A stretch of DNA of 64,000 bases, from positions 62,001 through 126,000 of the forward strand of contig JAQWGI010000015.1 of NCBI GenBank assembly GCA_029238315.1. Direction: 5' to 3'. The position numbers and the translations under genes are program-made. This document shows, in pieces, positions 19,243 to 29,754 of this stretch. The notes below the pieces were generated by a model. The model was not told where the DNA came from. It saw nothing but the letters and a program-made list of their open reading frames with translations, and made no database searches. This DNA is from Polaribacter sp. (lineage in GTDB: Bacteria > Bacteroidota > Bacteroidia > Flavobacteriales > Flavobacteriaceae). Every line of letters starts with the position of its first letter. Position 1 is the stretch's first letter.

Positions 19243-22041
19243 CTATAAATCCATTGTCCAAGAAATGTAATATTGAGATCCAATTGCTCCTACACCCGGC
19301 GCACTGAAATACTCTTTACCTCCTAGATTTGCACCACCTAATTTAATAGTAGCTTTCCATTCTGGTAATCTGTAATTTATTTGTGCATCAATAACCGATC
19401 TAGCATCAATCATTCCATCATAAAAAGCAGATTCCCACAAGAAAGCATCTTGCCATCTAAAGTTTACATTAAATCCTAAGTTATCAACAACTTCAGATTT
19501 TCCAAACTGTAATTTAAACTTGTGCTCAGGAGTATTAAATCCTGCTTCAAAATCTGGATTGCTTGCTCCAGAAACACCAAACTTAGCAAAAGAATAATTA
19601 AAACTTACATCGTATCCATTAAACACCTTAGTTGCAACACCTAAACCTAATCCTGCAGAAGTAATATCTGCATCAGAGTTAGAATCGAAAGCCACACCTT
19701 TATAATCTCCACTTTGAAGCGCTACTAATGCAATTGGTGTTGGACCACCTCCTAAAGGAGTTAAATCTACAACTTCAGTCAATGAAACATCTCCATAAAG
19801 CGGTGCTACAACATTTTCACTTGCAATAAAGTCTTTATATTTATTGTAATACACGTTTAAATCAATAGTAATACCCTTAATAATACCTCTATAACCAACT
19901 TCAAAAGCAGTTACATGTTCTGGTTTTACAAAGTCTACATTAGATTTTCTTAAATCTGCTGGGTTTCCAGAAGCTAAGAAAGATGCAATAGAAGTAGCTG
20001 TCCATGAATTGTTATATGCCATACTACCAGATAAAACCTGAGAAGAACCAATTCCGCTTGCTCCACCAGTTACTGCATTAATATAACCAGCCAATGCAGG
20101 GTCTATACCTAATGCGTAAGGCAATGATCTATATCTGTTAATGTTATCTGGAGCTGTACCAACCAAAATTCCTGAACCAGCATCTAAACCAATATATTGA
20201 TCTTGAGTAGTTGGGTTTCTGAATCCTGTTTGAATAGAAGCTCTAAAGTTATGGTTCTTGTCTTCTCCTGCAGCATATGCTAAAGATAACCTTGGAGAAA
20301 TATTACCATCAAAATTTTGTGCTTTGTCGTATCTACCAGAAGCAGTTACTTTTAAGCGATCATCCATAAATTTATCTTGAATCTGTGCATATGCGCCGAA
20401 TTCATCATAAGTAATAGGAGCATTGTAGTCTGTAAAAATTGTACCAAATGAATTTAATGAGTATGTTCTAAATGAAGAACCGAATTGTACATCTGCAAAA
20501 TCTATATACTTTCTTAAGTTAAAGTTAGCATCTACATGATAAATTTTAGATTCATCTTGGAATTTAGAACCTGTTGTTAAATCTGGATCAGCAGTTATTC
20601 TTGCTTTTACAGCATTAAATTCTTCACTTCCTGGAGCTAAACGATTTCTATCTGCAAATGATCTTGCAATTGCTGGATTTCCTCCTGGTACTCCAGGTAC
20701 AAATCCTGCTAAAGCACCACCGAACTCAGTAAACCACTGTGTGTCAGATTTCCAAGCCCTGTTGATGTTGATAGCTGCAAAACGTGTATCATAAGAGTCT
20801 CCTGCATCCTCACTAGTAATGTATCCTCTAATGAAAAAATCTTTACCACGAACCTCTAATTTATTTTGAAACATTTCAAAGTTCTTGATATTATATCTAT
20901 TTTGTCCTTGGTAAATAGTATTTCCTGTTCCGTATTTAGAATTAAAGATAAACTCTATACGATCATCACCAAAAGGTCTATAGTTTAATGACAAACCTAG
21001 CTTTAAACTTTTCGCTTGATTGTCCATTAAGTCATTATCTGTATAACCTGTTCTAGTAACTCTTCCTATTCCTGGGATGTTTGTTCCCACTTCATCTCCA
21101 TACACATTTAATCCATTATAAGCTGGGTTTCCTGCATGGCTAGTAGATGCTGGGTTCGTCTCATCTCTATAATCTGTTGCGTACCAATCAGTACCTTCTA
21201 AATAAGACACTGTTGCTTTTGCTGCAAATTCTTCAGAAAAAACATGGGCCATTCTAACACTTGTGTCCACATATTCATTTACTCCGGCAGCATCTTGGCT
21301 TGTCAATCCTGATTTCATTACAAAACTAACTCCAGGCGCATCAAATGGAGATTTACTAGTCATAAACATGATTCCATTAAAAGCGTTAGCTCCATATAAA
21401 GCAGAAGAAGCTCCTGGTAATAATTCAACAGTGTTTACGTCTAATTCAGACATCCCTAATAAATTCCCTAAAGCAAAGTTTAGTGCAGGAGAAGAGTTAT
21501 CCATCCCGTCTACTAGCTGCATAAAACGTTCATTTGCAAAAGTTGCAAATCCACGTGTATTTACAGATTTAAACGTTAAACTATTAGAGTTGACGTCAAC
21601 ACCTTTTAGGTTTTCTAATCCGTCGTAAAACGATGGAGAAGACGTGTTTCTGATAGCTCTAATATCCATTCTTTCTACCGTAACTGGAGATTCCATAATA
21701 CGCTCTGGTGTTCGAGAAGCAGATACAACAACTTCATCTAGAGAAGTTGCATTTTCTGTTAGAGTTACTGATACTTTTTGATTATTTGTAGTAATCGCTA
21801 TTTTTTGAGTTTTGTAACCCAACATAGAGATTTCTATGTTAAACGGAGGCGTTTCCGAAAACATCATTGTAAATTTCCCGTCAAAATCGGTATTAGTACC
21901 GACCGACTTACTCTCAACTTTAACGTTAGCCCCTGGTAAAGGCTCGCCGTTAGCGTCTGATACGGTTCCTGAGACCGCAGTCTGAGCAAACATAAAAACA
22001 CTGGTAAACATTGCAAATGCAATAAGTAATAGTTTTTTCAT
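19243..22041 (-). CDS. TonB-dependent receptor with N-terminal carboxypeptidase-regulatory-like domain
   Basis: Signal peptide, AVSGTVSDANGEPLPGANVKVESKSVGTNTDFDGKF, plug domain ALYGANAFNGIM; substrate unknown. Confidence 0.94.
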   Translation of the reverse strand: MKKLLLIAFAMFTSVFMFAQTAVSGTVSDANGEPLPGANVKVESKSVGTNTDFDGKFTMMFSETPPFNIEISMLGYKTQKIAITTNNQKVSVTLTENATSLDEVVVSASRTPERIMESPVTVERMDIRAIRNTSSPSFYDGLENLKGVDVNSNSLTFKSVNTRGFATFANERFMQLVDGMDNSSPALNFALGNLLGMSELDVNTVELLPGASSALYGANAFNGIMFMTSKSPFDAPGVSFVMKSGLTSQDAAGVNEYVDTSVRMAHVFSEEFAAKATVSYLEGTDWYATDYRDETNPASTSHAGNPAYNGLNVYGDEVGTNIPGIGRVTRTGYTDNDLMDNQAKSLKLGLSLNYRPFGDDRIEFIFNSKYGTGNTIYQGQNRYNIKNFEMFQNKLEVRGKDFFIRGYITSEDAGDSYDTRFAAININRAWKSDTQWFTEFGGALAGFVPGVPGGNPAIARSFADRNRLAPGSEEFNAVKARITADPDLTTGSKFQDESKIYHVDANFNLRKYIDFADVQFGSSFRTYSLNSFGTIFTDYNAPITYDEFGAYAQIQDKFMDDRLKVTASGRYDKAQNFDGNISPRLSLAYAAGEDKNHNFRASIQTGFRNPTTQDQYIGLDAGSGILVGTAPDNINRYRSLPYALGIDPALAGYINAVTGGASGIGSSQVLSGSMAYNNSWTATSIASFLASGNPADLRKSNVDFVKPEHVTAFEVGYRGIIKGITIDLNVYYNKYKDFIASENVVAPLYGDVSLTEVVDLTPLGGGPTPIALVALQSGDYKGVAFDSNSDADITSAGLGLGVATKVFNGYDVSFNYSFAKFGVSGASNPDFEAGFNTPEHKFKLQFGKSEVVDNLGFNVNFRWQDAFLWESAFYDGMIDARSVIDAQINYRLPEWKATIKLGGANLGGKEYFSAPGVGAIGSQYYISWTMDL

Positions 22042-22222
22042 AATGTATAATATTTGTTATCTAACGTGCAAAATACAATTTTTTTTGAGATTGTTAAAGA
22101 ACTACTAAAAAAATTAAAGTTCTGTTAAAATAAATAGATGATTTTTAGCAAATTAAGATTTATCAATTCTCTGACCGTTTTTCATTGAATCAAATTGTAA
22201 CTTTGCGAAAATTAATTTTACT

Positions 22223-23155
22223 TTGGAAATAATCCACTCGCTTTCTAGTTATATTCACACAGAAAAAACAGTTGTTACTATTGGCACTTTTGATGGCGTA
22301 CATATTGGTCATCAAAAAATAATAGACCAAGTTGTGAAAACGGCAAAAAAATCAGGAATGAAAGCTGTTTTGCTAACGTTTTTTCCGCACCCTAGAATGG
22401 TTTTACAACAAAATGTATCTATTGAGTTAATTAACACTATTGATGAGAGAGCAGAGTTGTTGTCAAAAACTGGTTTAGATTATTTAATTATTCATCCTTT
22501 TAGTTTAGAGTTTTCTAGGTTAATGGCTTTAGATTTTGTTAGAAAAATACTCGTAAATCAGTTAAATACTTCAAAATTAATTATTGGTTATGATCATCAT
22601 TTTGGGAAAAACAGAGAAGGCAATTTAGAACAACTCACAGAATATAGTCATTTATACAATTTTGACGTTGAAGAAATACCTGTACAAGACATTAATGAGG
22701 TGGCGGTGAGTTCTACCAAAATTAGAAAAGCATTGTCAGAAAAAAACATCAAAACTGCCAATAAATACTTAGGGTACAACTTTATGTTAAGCGGTAACGT
22801 TGTAAATGGGAGGCAGTTAGGTGGTGAGATTGGTTTTCCAACGGCAAATTTAAATGTTAAAGAAGCGTATAAATTAATACCAAAAATAGGTGTTTATGTT
22901 GTAAAATCTCAAATCGAAAAGGATATTGTATATGGTATGATGAACATCGGTTTTAGACCAACTTTAGAAGGAACACATCAAACAATTGAAGTTCATTTTT
23001 TTGATTTTAACAACGATTTATACGGTCAAAATTTAACGATTGAAGTGTTATATTTTTTAAGAGATGAACAAAAATTTGATTCTATAGAGCAGCTAATTTC
23101 TCAGTTAAAAGAAGACAAAAAAACAGCTTTAAACTACCTACAAAACAATCTATAA
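22223..23155 (+). CDS. ribF: bifunctional riboflavin kinase/FAD synthetase
   Basis: VTIGTFDGVHIGHQKII, FGKNREGN, GFPTANL, GVYVVKS; TTG start. Confidence 0.95.
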   Translation: MEIIHSLSSYIHTEKTVVTIGTFDGVHIGHQKIIDQVVKTAKKSGMKAVLLTFFPHPRMVLQQNVSIELINTIDERAELLSKTGLDYLIIHPFSLEFSRLMALDFVRKILVNQLNTSKLIIGYDHHFGKNREGNLEQLTEYSHLYNFDVEEIPVQDINEVAVSSTKIRKALSEKNIKTANKYLGYNFMLSGNVVNGRQLGGEIGFPTANLNVKEAYKLIPKIGVYVVKSQIEKDIVYGMMNIGFRPTLEGTHQTIEVHFFDFNNDLYGQNLTIEVLYFLRDEQKFDSIEQLISQLKEDKKTALNYLQNNL

Positions 23156-23184
23156 AAGACATTGCTAAATTGTTGAGGTTGCTG

Positions 23185-23192
23185 TATCTTTG
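23185..23192 (+). promoter_or_regulatory. -7 promoter element TATCTTTG upstream of serS
   Basis: TAnnTTTG match 20 nt before ATG. Confidence 0.55.
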
Positions 23193-23212
23193 TGACTATT
23201 AAAAAATAAAAG

Positions 23213-24487
23213 ATGTTACAAGTTCAGTTTATTAGAGACAACAAAAAAAATGTTTTAGAAGGTTTGGCAAAACGTAATTTTGCAGATGCTGAAGCAATTA
23301 TTGACGATGTTTTAACTACGGATGAAAATCGTAGAACCACACAAACCTCATTAGACAATATTTTAGCAGAATCTAATACAATTTCCAAAGAGATTGGTGA
23401 GCTTTTTAAATCTGGACAAGCGCAAAAAGCAACTCTTTTAAAAGAAAAAACAACTCAGCTAAAAGACCAATCTAAAGAATTGACAGCACAATTAAATGCT
23501 TTTTCTGACCGCTTACAAGAAGTACTGTATCAAATTCCAAATATTCCGCACAGTTCTGTAAAAGCAGGGAAATCTGATGAAGACAATGAACATGTTTTTT
23601 CTGAGGGAGTAATTCCTGCATTAGGTAAAAATGCCCTACCGCATTGGGAGCTTGCTAAAAAATATGATATTATAGATTTTGAATTAGGAACTAAAATTAC
23701 AGGAGCCGGGTTTCCTGTTTATAAAGGCAAAGGAGCAAAATTACAACGTGCCTTAATCAACTACTTTTTAGATAAAAATATTGAAGCTGGTTATAAAGAG
23801 TATCAAGTTCCGCATTTGGTAAATACTGCATCTGCTACGGCAACAGGTCAATTACCAGATAAGGATGGACAAATGTATCACTCTACGATTGATGACCTAT
23901 ATTTAATACCGACTGCAGAAGTGCCAATTACAAATATGTTTCGTGGAAATTTAGTAACAGAAAACGATTTTCCTATAACTGCAACTGGTTATACTCCTTG
24001 TTTTCGTAGAGAAGCTGGAAGTTATGGAGCGCATGTTCGCGGATTAAATAGATTGCATCAATTTGATAAAGTAGAAATTGTAAGAGTTGAACACCCTGAT
24101 AATTCTTACACAGCGTTAAACGGAATGGTAGATCACATTAAAGAAATTTTACGCGAATTAAAACTACCCTATAGAATTTTGCGTTTGTGTGGTGGCGACA
24201 CTGGTTTTACAGCGGCATTAACATTTGATTTTGAAGTGTTTTCTACTGCTCAAGACAGATGGTTAGAAATTAGTTCTGCCTCTAACTTCGAAACGTATCA
24301 AGCCAATAGATTAAAGTTGCGTTTTAAAAATAAAGAAGGTAAAAGTCAGTTAGCACACACGTTAAACGGAAGTTCTCTTGCATTGCCTAGGGTTTTAGCG
24401 GGGATTTTAGAAAACTATCAAACAGAAGACGGAATTAAAATTCCGGATGTTCTTGTGCCGTATTGTGGTTTTGATATGATAGATTAA
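23213..24487 (+). CDS. serS: serine--tRNA ligase
   Basis: MLQVQFIRDNKKNVLEGLAKR; class II motifs CFRREAGSYG and LNGSSLALPRVLAGILEN. Confidence 0.96.
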   Translation: MLQVQFIRDNKKNVLEGLAKRNFADAEAIIDDVLTTDENRRTTQTSLDNILAESNTISKEIGELFKSGQAQKATLLKEKTTQLKDQSKELTAQLNAFSDRLQEVLYQIPNIPHSSVKAGKSDEDNEHVFSEGVIPALGKNALPHWELAKKYDIIDFELGTKITGAGFPVYKGKGAKLQRALINYFLDKNIEAGYKEYQVPHLVNTASATATGQLPDKDGQMYHSTIDDLYLIPTAEVPITNMFRGNLVTENDFPITATGYTPCFRREAGSYGAHVRGLNRLHQFDKVEIVRVEHPDNSYTALNGMVDHIKEILRELKLPYRILRLCGGDTGFTAALTFDFEVFSTAQDRWLEISSASNFETYQANRLKLRFKNKEGKSQLAHTLNGSSLALPRVLAGILENYQTEDGIKIPDVLVPYCGFDMID

Positions 24488-24551
24488 GAAGTCAATTTTA
24501 ATTACAAAGAATAATATCAAGTAGGTTTTGAGGCTCCTTAAAAATTACTTT

Positions 24552-24695
24552 TTAGTTTGCAACCACTGCAACTATTAACCTTTTGTATTTGTTCATTTCT
24601 AACAATGCATTTAAATAAGCAGGTATTTGTCCGTTTTGCATATGCTGTTTAGAATTTTTTTTTGCTTCTTCGTATTGTAGTATTAAATTTCCCAT
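24552..24695 (-). CDS. 47-aa small protein, hypothetical
   Basis: MGNLILQYEEAKKNSKQHMQNGQIPAYLNALLEMNKYKRLIVAVVAN; below ORF-track cutoff; own intergenic slot. Confidence 0.65.
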   Translation of the reverse strand: MGNLILQYEEAKKNSKQHMQNGQIPAYLNALLEMNKYKRLIVAVVAN

Positions 24696-24819
24696 AATAA
24701 TAAGTTTGTTAAGTGCTCTTCTACAATAGACAAGTTCCGTGCCAAAATGTTACACTGCATTTTTAGAAACCTAAAAATTTAATAAGAATTTAACGTTCTT
24801 GTACGTATATTTGAATATC

Positions 24820-26592
24820 ATGAAAAAAATAATTGTTTTCTGTTTTATTTCTGTAAGCTCCTTTATTTACGGGCAGAATAACTTTTTGTTAGCAGAGAAG
24901 TATTATCAAAATAATGAGTTTGAAAAAGCTGCAGAACTCTATAAAACGCTTTTTAAAAAAAACCAATACAACACAACATACTTAAAAAGACTGATCAATT
25001 CTTATCAGGAAATTTCTAAATTCAACGAAGTAGAAAAACTCCTAGAAAATCAATTACAAAAACAACCAACTCACACTTATTTGTATGTTGAATTAGGCTA
25101 TAATTATGATAGGCAGCAACAAAAAGAAACCGCTAAAACATATTACGCTAAAGCAATCAACGCCATAAAAAAGAACACTAGAATGGGTAGTGTAACCGCT
25201 AGGTTATTTAATAGCAATGCTCTTTTAGACTATGCTATTTGGGCTTATAAAGAAACCATGCAACACAATCCAAACGCCAATTATGAAATTCAGATTGCTC
25301 AAATTTATGGAGAAAAAGGAGCTTTTAAAGAAATGTTTTCTTCGTACATTAATCTAATTGATAAAGATGAAAACTACCTAAATACTGTTCAACGACTATC
25401 AAGTACTTTTATTACTGATGACCCACTAAATGAACAAAACATTCTATTCAAAAAAACACTTATTAAAAAATCAGTTAGCAAACCAAAAAATGTTTGGAAT
25501 ATTTTATTAAGCTGGCTATTTACCCAACAAAAAGAATATGAAAAAGCGTTGATACAAGAAAAAGCACTTTTTAAGAGAGATCCTGCTTATCTTGTTAATA
25601 TTATTGATTTAGGCGTTAATGCGTTTAATCGTAAAAGTTATACAACTGCAAAAAAGTGCTTTGAATTTGTCTTGCAAAAAAGCAAGAATATAAATCAATT
25701 GTTAACCGCAAATTTATATGTCGTTAAAATTGCCATAACCACCAATCAAGAAAAAGTTGATTCTCTCTTTAAAGATATTTTTAGCCGTTATGGAAAAACA
25801 GCAACAACCATAAAAATTCAGCTAGAATACGCAGACTATTTAACTTTTAAAAAGAACAATCCTGAAAAAGCAATAACTGTTTTATCTACTGCAAAATCAA
25901 TTGCAGCATCTAAATTTGAACAAGCAGAAATTAAATTAAAATTAGGTGATATTTATGTTTTTACAGGAAATTATAACAGTGCTTTGATTTATTTCTCTCA
26001 AGTACAAACCAGTATTAAAAACCATCCGATAGCACAAAAAGCGCGTTTTAAAGTAGCGCAAACTTCTTATTTTAAAAACGATTTTAAATGGGCCTTTTCT
26101 CAGTTAAAAGTTTTAAAGGCTTCTACAACACAGCTCATTGCAAATGATGCACTTGATTTGTTTTTAACTATTTCAGACAATCAGCCAAAAGATTCTCTAG
26201 ATCTTGGTTTGCAATTGTATGCAAAAGCAGATTTGCTAGCTTTTCAAAATAAAAACAGGCAAGCAATTGACGTATTACAACACTTATTAACTAATTATAA
26301 AGGGCAGAAAATAGAAGATGAGTCGTTGTTTAAGCAAGCTAATTTATTTACAAAAACAAATCGTTTTAAAGAAGCAATTGATAATTATACTCAAATTATT
26401 ACATTAAATAAAGAAGGTATTTTTGTTGATGATGCACGCTATTTAATTGCAGAAATTTATCTATCAAAATTAAATAACACAGAAAAAGCTTCAGAGTATT
26501 ATCAAAAGATTATTTTTGAACATCCGTCTAGTATTTATTTGGTAGATGCCAGGGAAAAATATCGAAAATTACGAGGCGATACAATTAATTAA
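24820..26592 (+). CDS. tetratricopeptide repeat protein, secreted
   Basis: MKKIIVFCFISVSSFIYGQ signal peptide; TPR-like AEKYYQNNEFEKAAELYKTLF repeats. Confidence 0.88.
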   Translation: MKKIIVFCFISVSSFIYGQNNFLLAEKYYQNNEFEKAAELYKTLFKKNQYNTTYLKRLINSYQEISKFNEVEKLLENQLQKQPTHTYLYVELGYNYDRQQQKETAKTYYAKAINAIKKNTRMGSVTARLFNSNALLDYAIWAYKETMQHNPNANYEIQIAQIYGEKGAFKEMFSSYINLIDKDENYLNTVQRLSSTFITDDPLNEQNILFKKTLIKKSVSKPKNVWNILLSWLFTQQKEYEKALIQEKALFKRDPAYLVNIIDLGVNAFNRKSYTTAKKCFEFVLQKSKNINQLLTANLYVVKIAITTNQEKVDSLFKDIFSRYGKTATTIKIQLEYADYLTFKKNNPEKAITVLSTAKSIAASKFEQAEIKLKLGDIYVFTGNYNSALIYFSQVQTSIKNHPIAQKARFKVAQTSYFKNDFKWAFSQLKVLKASTTQLIANDALDLFLTISDNQPKDSLDLGLQLYAKADLLAFQNKNRQAIDVLQHLLTNYKGQKIEDESLFKQANLFTKTNRFKEAIDNYTQIITLNKEGIFVDDARYLIAEIYLSKLNNTEKASEYYQKIIFEHPSSIYLVDAREKYRKLRGDTIN

Positions 26593-26602
26593 TTATAAAT
26601 AA

Positions 26603-26932
26603 ATGTATATCTATAACGTTACTTTAAGCATTGACAAAAGTATTCATAAAGAATGGTTAAAATGGATTCAAGAACACATTCCGGAAGTATTAGCAACTGG
26701 TAAATTTACCTCAGCAAAATTAACGCAAGTTTTAGTAGAAGAAGATATGGGCGGCATTACATATTCTGTACAATACACTGCAAAATCTAGAGAAGATTTA
26801 GACAGCTACTACAATGAAGATGCAGCCAGGTTAAGAGGAGGAGGAGTGCAGAAGTTTGCTGATAAAATGTTGGCATTTAGAACTGAATTGAGGGTTGTAA
26901 ATGAGTTTTTCTCGAATGAATTAAAAAATTAA
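26603..26932 (+). CDS. DUF4286 family protein
   Basis: [35 protein letters not shown]. Confidence 0.85.
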   Translation: MYIYNVTLSIDKSIHKEWLKWIQEHIPEVLATGKFTSAKLTQVLVEEDMGGITYSVQYTAKSREDLDSYYNEDAARLRGGGVQKFADKMLAFRTELRVVNEFFSNELKN

Positions 26933-26934
26933 AT

Positions 26935-27738
26935 ATGAGCGTTAAAGCTAAAAAACATTTAGGCCAACATTTTTTAACAGATGAAGATATTGCAAAAAAA
27001 ATAGCAGACTCTTTAACTGAAAATGGATATAATAATGTTTTAGAAATAGGCCCTGGAATGGGGGTTTTAACCAAGTATTTATTAACTAAAAAACCAAAAG
27101 TTACTGTATTAGAACTCGATTCTGAATCGGTAACTTATTTAAAAGAGGTTTTTCCTTTGGAACACATTACGTTAAATACTACTCAAGAAAAGTTCAATAT
27201 TTTAGAAGGTGATTTTTTAAAGAAACAAATCACACAAATTTTTAATAAAGAACAGGTAGCAATAATCGGTAATTTTCCTTATAATATTTCTACACAAATT
27301 GTTTTTAAGGCAATTGAAAATAGAGAATTTGTGCCAGAATTTGCAGGCATGTTTCAAAAAGAAGTAGCCAAAAGAATTGCAGAAAAAGAAGGGAGTAAAG
27401 TTTACGGAATTTTATCTGTTTTAACGCAAGCTTTTTATGATGTTGAGTATTTATTTACAGTCCCGCCAACAGTCTTTAACCCGCCTCCAAAAGTAGATTC
27501 TGGTGTAATTAGATTCATCAGAAAAGAAAATTATACACTTCCAGTTGATGAAAAATTATTTTTCAGAGTTGTAAAAATGGCTTTTAATCAGCGACGAAAA
27601 ATGTTGCGTGGAAGTTTAAAGTCATTCAATCTCTCGGATTCCTTAAAAGAAGACCCTATATTTGTGAAAAGACCAGAACAATTATCTGTTCAAGATTTTA
27701 TTGAATTGACCGCAAAAATAGCAGAAAATGGCATTTGA
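26935..27738 (+). CDS. rsmA: 16S rRNA (adenine(1518)-N(6)/adenine(1519)-N(6))-dimethyltransferase
   Basis: [43 protein letters not shown]. Confidence 0.96.
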   Translation: MSVKAKKHLGQHFLTDEDIAKKIADSLTENGYNNVLEIGPGMGVLTKYLLTKKPKVTVLELDSESVTYLKEVFPLEHITLNTTQEKFNILEGDFLKKQITQIFNKEQVAIIGNFPYNISTQIVFKAIENREFVPEFAGMFQKEVAKRIAEKEGSKVYGILSVLTQAFYDVEYLFTVPPTVFNPPPKVDSGVIRFIRKENYTLPVDEKLFFRVVKMAFNQRRKMLRGSLKSFNLSDSLKEDPIFVKRPEQLSVQDFIELTAKIAENGI

Positions 27739-29077
27739 GATTACTAAAGAGCTTATAGAGAATGTTGCAATATTAATTGAAAATAGAAATGATAAAGGGC
27801 TTTCTTCCCTTTTTTCTGAAATGCACTACGCAGATATTGCAGAAGTTTTAGAAGAGATTTCTTTTGATGAAGCAGTTTATATTATTAAGCTTTTAGACAG
27901 TGAAACTACCTCAGATATTTTAATTGAACTCCATGAAGATGTTCGTGAAAAAATCTTTGACCAACTAACCGCTAAAGAAATTGCAGAAGAAGTTGAAGAG
28001 TTAGATTCAGATGATGCTGCAGATATTATTGGAGAACTGTCTGAAGAAAGACAGGAAGCTGTAATGTCTCAAATAGAAGACGAAGAACACGTCAAAGAAA
28101 TTGAAGAATTACTTACTTATGCAGAAAATTCAGCAGGTTCTTTAATGGCAAAAGAGTTGGTAAAAGTATACGAAACTTGGACCGTTGCAGGTTGTATGCG
28201 TAGAATCAGAGCTCAAGCTAAAGATGTTACGCGTGTGCATTCTATTTATGTAGTTGATAAACATAATAAATTAGTAGGAAGACTTTCTTTAAAAGATTTA
28301 ATTATAGCAAAATCAGATCAAAAAATTGCAGACATTTCCAAATCTAATGTAGATGCCGTTAGTGTGAATGAAAATGACGAAGAAGTTGCTAGAATTATGG
28401 CGAAATACGATTTAGAAGCAATTCCAGTTATTGATAAAAACAATATTTTACTTGGTAGAATTACCATTGATGATATTGTAGATGTTTTAAAAGAAGAAGC
28501 AGATAAAGATTACCAAATGGCAGCAGGTTTAACGCAAGATGTAGATTCTGATGATAGTATTTTTAACCTTACAAAAGCAAGAATTCCTTGGTTATTTTTA
28601 GGTTTAATTGGTGGTGTTGGCGCATTTCTTATTATGGAGGGGTTTCAAGATTTATTTAGTGAAGATGCCATTTTATTTTTCTTTACACCTTTAATTGCTG
28701 CAATGGCAGGAAATGTTGGTGTGCAATCTTCTGCAATTATTGTGCAAGGTTTGGCAAATGATGATGTAAAAGGAAGTATCAATAACCGATTGATAAAAGA
28801 AATGTTGTTAGCAGCTTTAAACGGATTGATTTTAGCTGTTTTTTTATTCTTATTTATTTGGCTCTATAATGGCGAAGCTCAAAAGGCATTAGCGATTTCT
28901 GTTTCTTTAATTGCTGTCATTATTGTTGCAGGATTAATCGGAACTTTTATACCACTTTTCTTAAATAAACGCGGTATTGATCCTGCAATAGCAACAGGTC
29001 CTTTTATAACAACGAGCAACGATATATTTGGAATTCTAATTTATTTTTGGATTGCAAAATTAATCATAGGGATTTGA
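27728..29077 (+). CDS. mgtE: magnesium transporter MgtE
   Basis: CBS pair, [28 protein letters not shown]; overlaps rsmA end. Confidence 0.95.
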   Translation: MAFEITKELIENVAILIENRNDKGLSSLFSEMHYADIAEVLEEISFDEAVYIIKLLDSETTSDILIELHEDVREKIFDQLTAKEIAEEVEELDSDDAADIIGELSEERQEAVMSQIEDEEHVKEIEELLTYAENSAGSLMAKELVKVYETWTVAGCMRRIRAQAKDVTRVHSIYVVDKHNKLVGRLSLKDLIIAKSDQKIADISKSNVDAVSVNENDEEVARIMAKYDLEAIPVIDKNNILLGRITIDDIVDVLKEEADKDYQMAAGLTQDVDSDDSIFNLTKARIPWLFLGLIGGVGAFLIMEGFQDLFSEDAILFFFTPLIAAMAGNVGVQSSAIIVQGLANDDVKGSINNRLIKEMLLAALNGLILAVFLFLFIWLYNGEAQKALAISVSLIAVIIVAGLIGTFIPLFLNKRGIDPAIATGPFITTSNDIFGILIYFWIAKLIIGI

Positions 29078-29082
29078 TATAG

Positions 29083-29610
29083 TTACTCTAGCTTATTAAA
29101 CAAATCCCACAAAACAACCCCACAACTCACGGAGATATTTAAGGAATGTTTGGTTCCTAATTGTGGTATTTCAATACAATAATCAGAAGCAGAAACCACT
29201 TCTTGTTGCACACCTTTTACTTCATTTCCCATAACAACAGCGTATTTCTGATTTTCTTCAGGAGTAAAATCATTCAACATGGTACTATTTTCTGCTTGTT
29301 CAATTGATAAAATTTTAATTTTTGAATCTTTCAATTTTTTAATAAGCGTAAGCGTATCTTCAACATATTCCCAAGTAACAGATTCGGTTGCTCCAAGCGC
29401 TGTTTTATGGATTTCTTTGTTTGGCGGTGTGGCTGTAATTCCGCAGAGATAAATTTTTTCGATTAAAAAAGCGTCCGAAGTTCTAAAAACAGAACCCACA
29501 TTATTTAAACTTCTAATATTATCTAGCACTACAATTAGTGGTGTTTTCTGAACTTCTTTAAATTCATCAACCGATATTCTTCCTAACTCGCTATTCTTTA
29601 GTTTTCTCAT
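29083..29610 (-). CDS. SpoU/TrmH family RNA methyltransferase
   Basis: VLDNIRSLNNVGSVFRTSDAF, VMGNEVKGV, IEIPQLGTKHSLNISVSCGVVLWDL. Confidence 0.93.
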   Translation of the reverse strand: MRKLKNSELGRISVDEFKEVQKTPLIVVLDNIRSLNNVGSVFRTSDAFLIEKIYLCGITATPPNKEIHKTALGATESVTWEYVEDTLTLIKKLKDSKIKILSIEQAENSTMLNDFTPEENQKYAVVMGNEVKGVQQEVVSASDYCIEIPQLGTKHSLNISVSCGVVLWDLFNKLE

Positions 29611-29754
29611 GTTTTAGGTAAAAGGGATTAGGCGCTAGTAATTAGTTTTTTCACATAAAATTTATTTTAAGCTTTATGAATCCCTAAAGACTAACTACTA
29701 ATTTACTAACTACTTTTTTCTATCTTCGCAAAACTAATTTAAAATTCCGAAAAC

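Noticed and set aside
21263-21628. 121-aa plus-strand ORF
   Set aside because: Antisense to the TonB receptor plug domain
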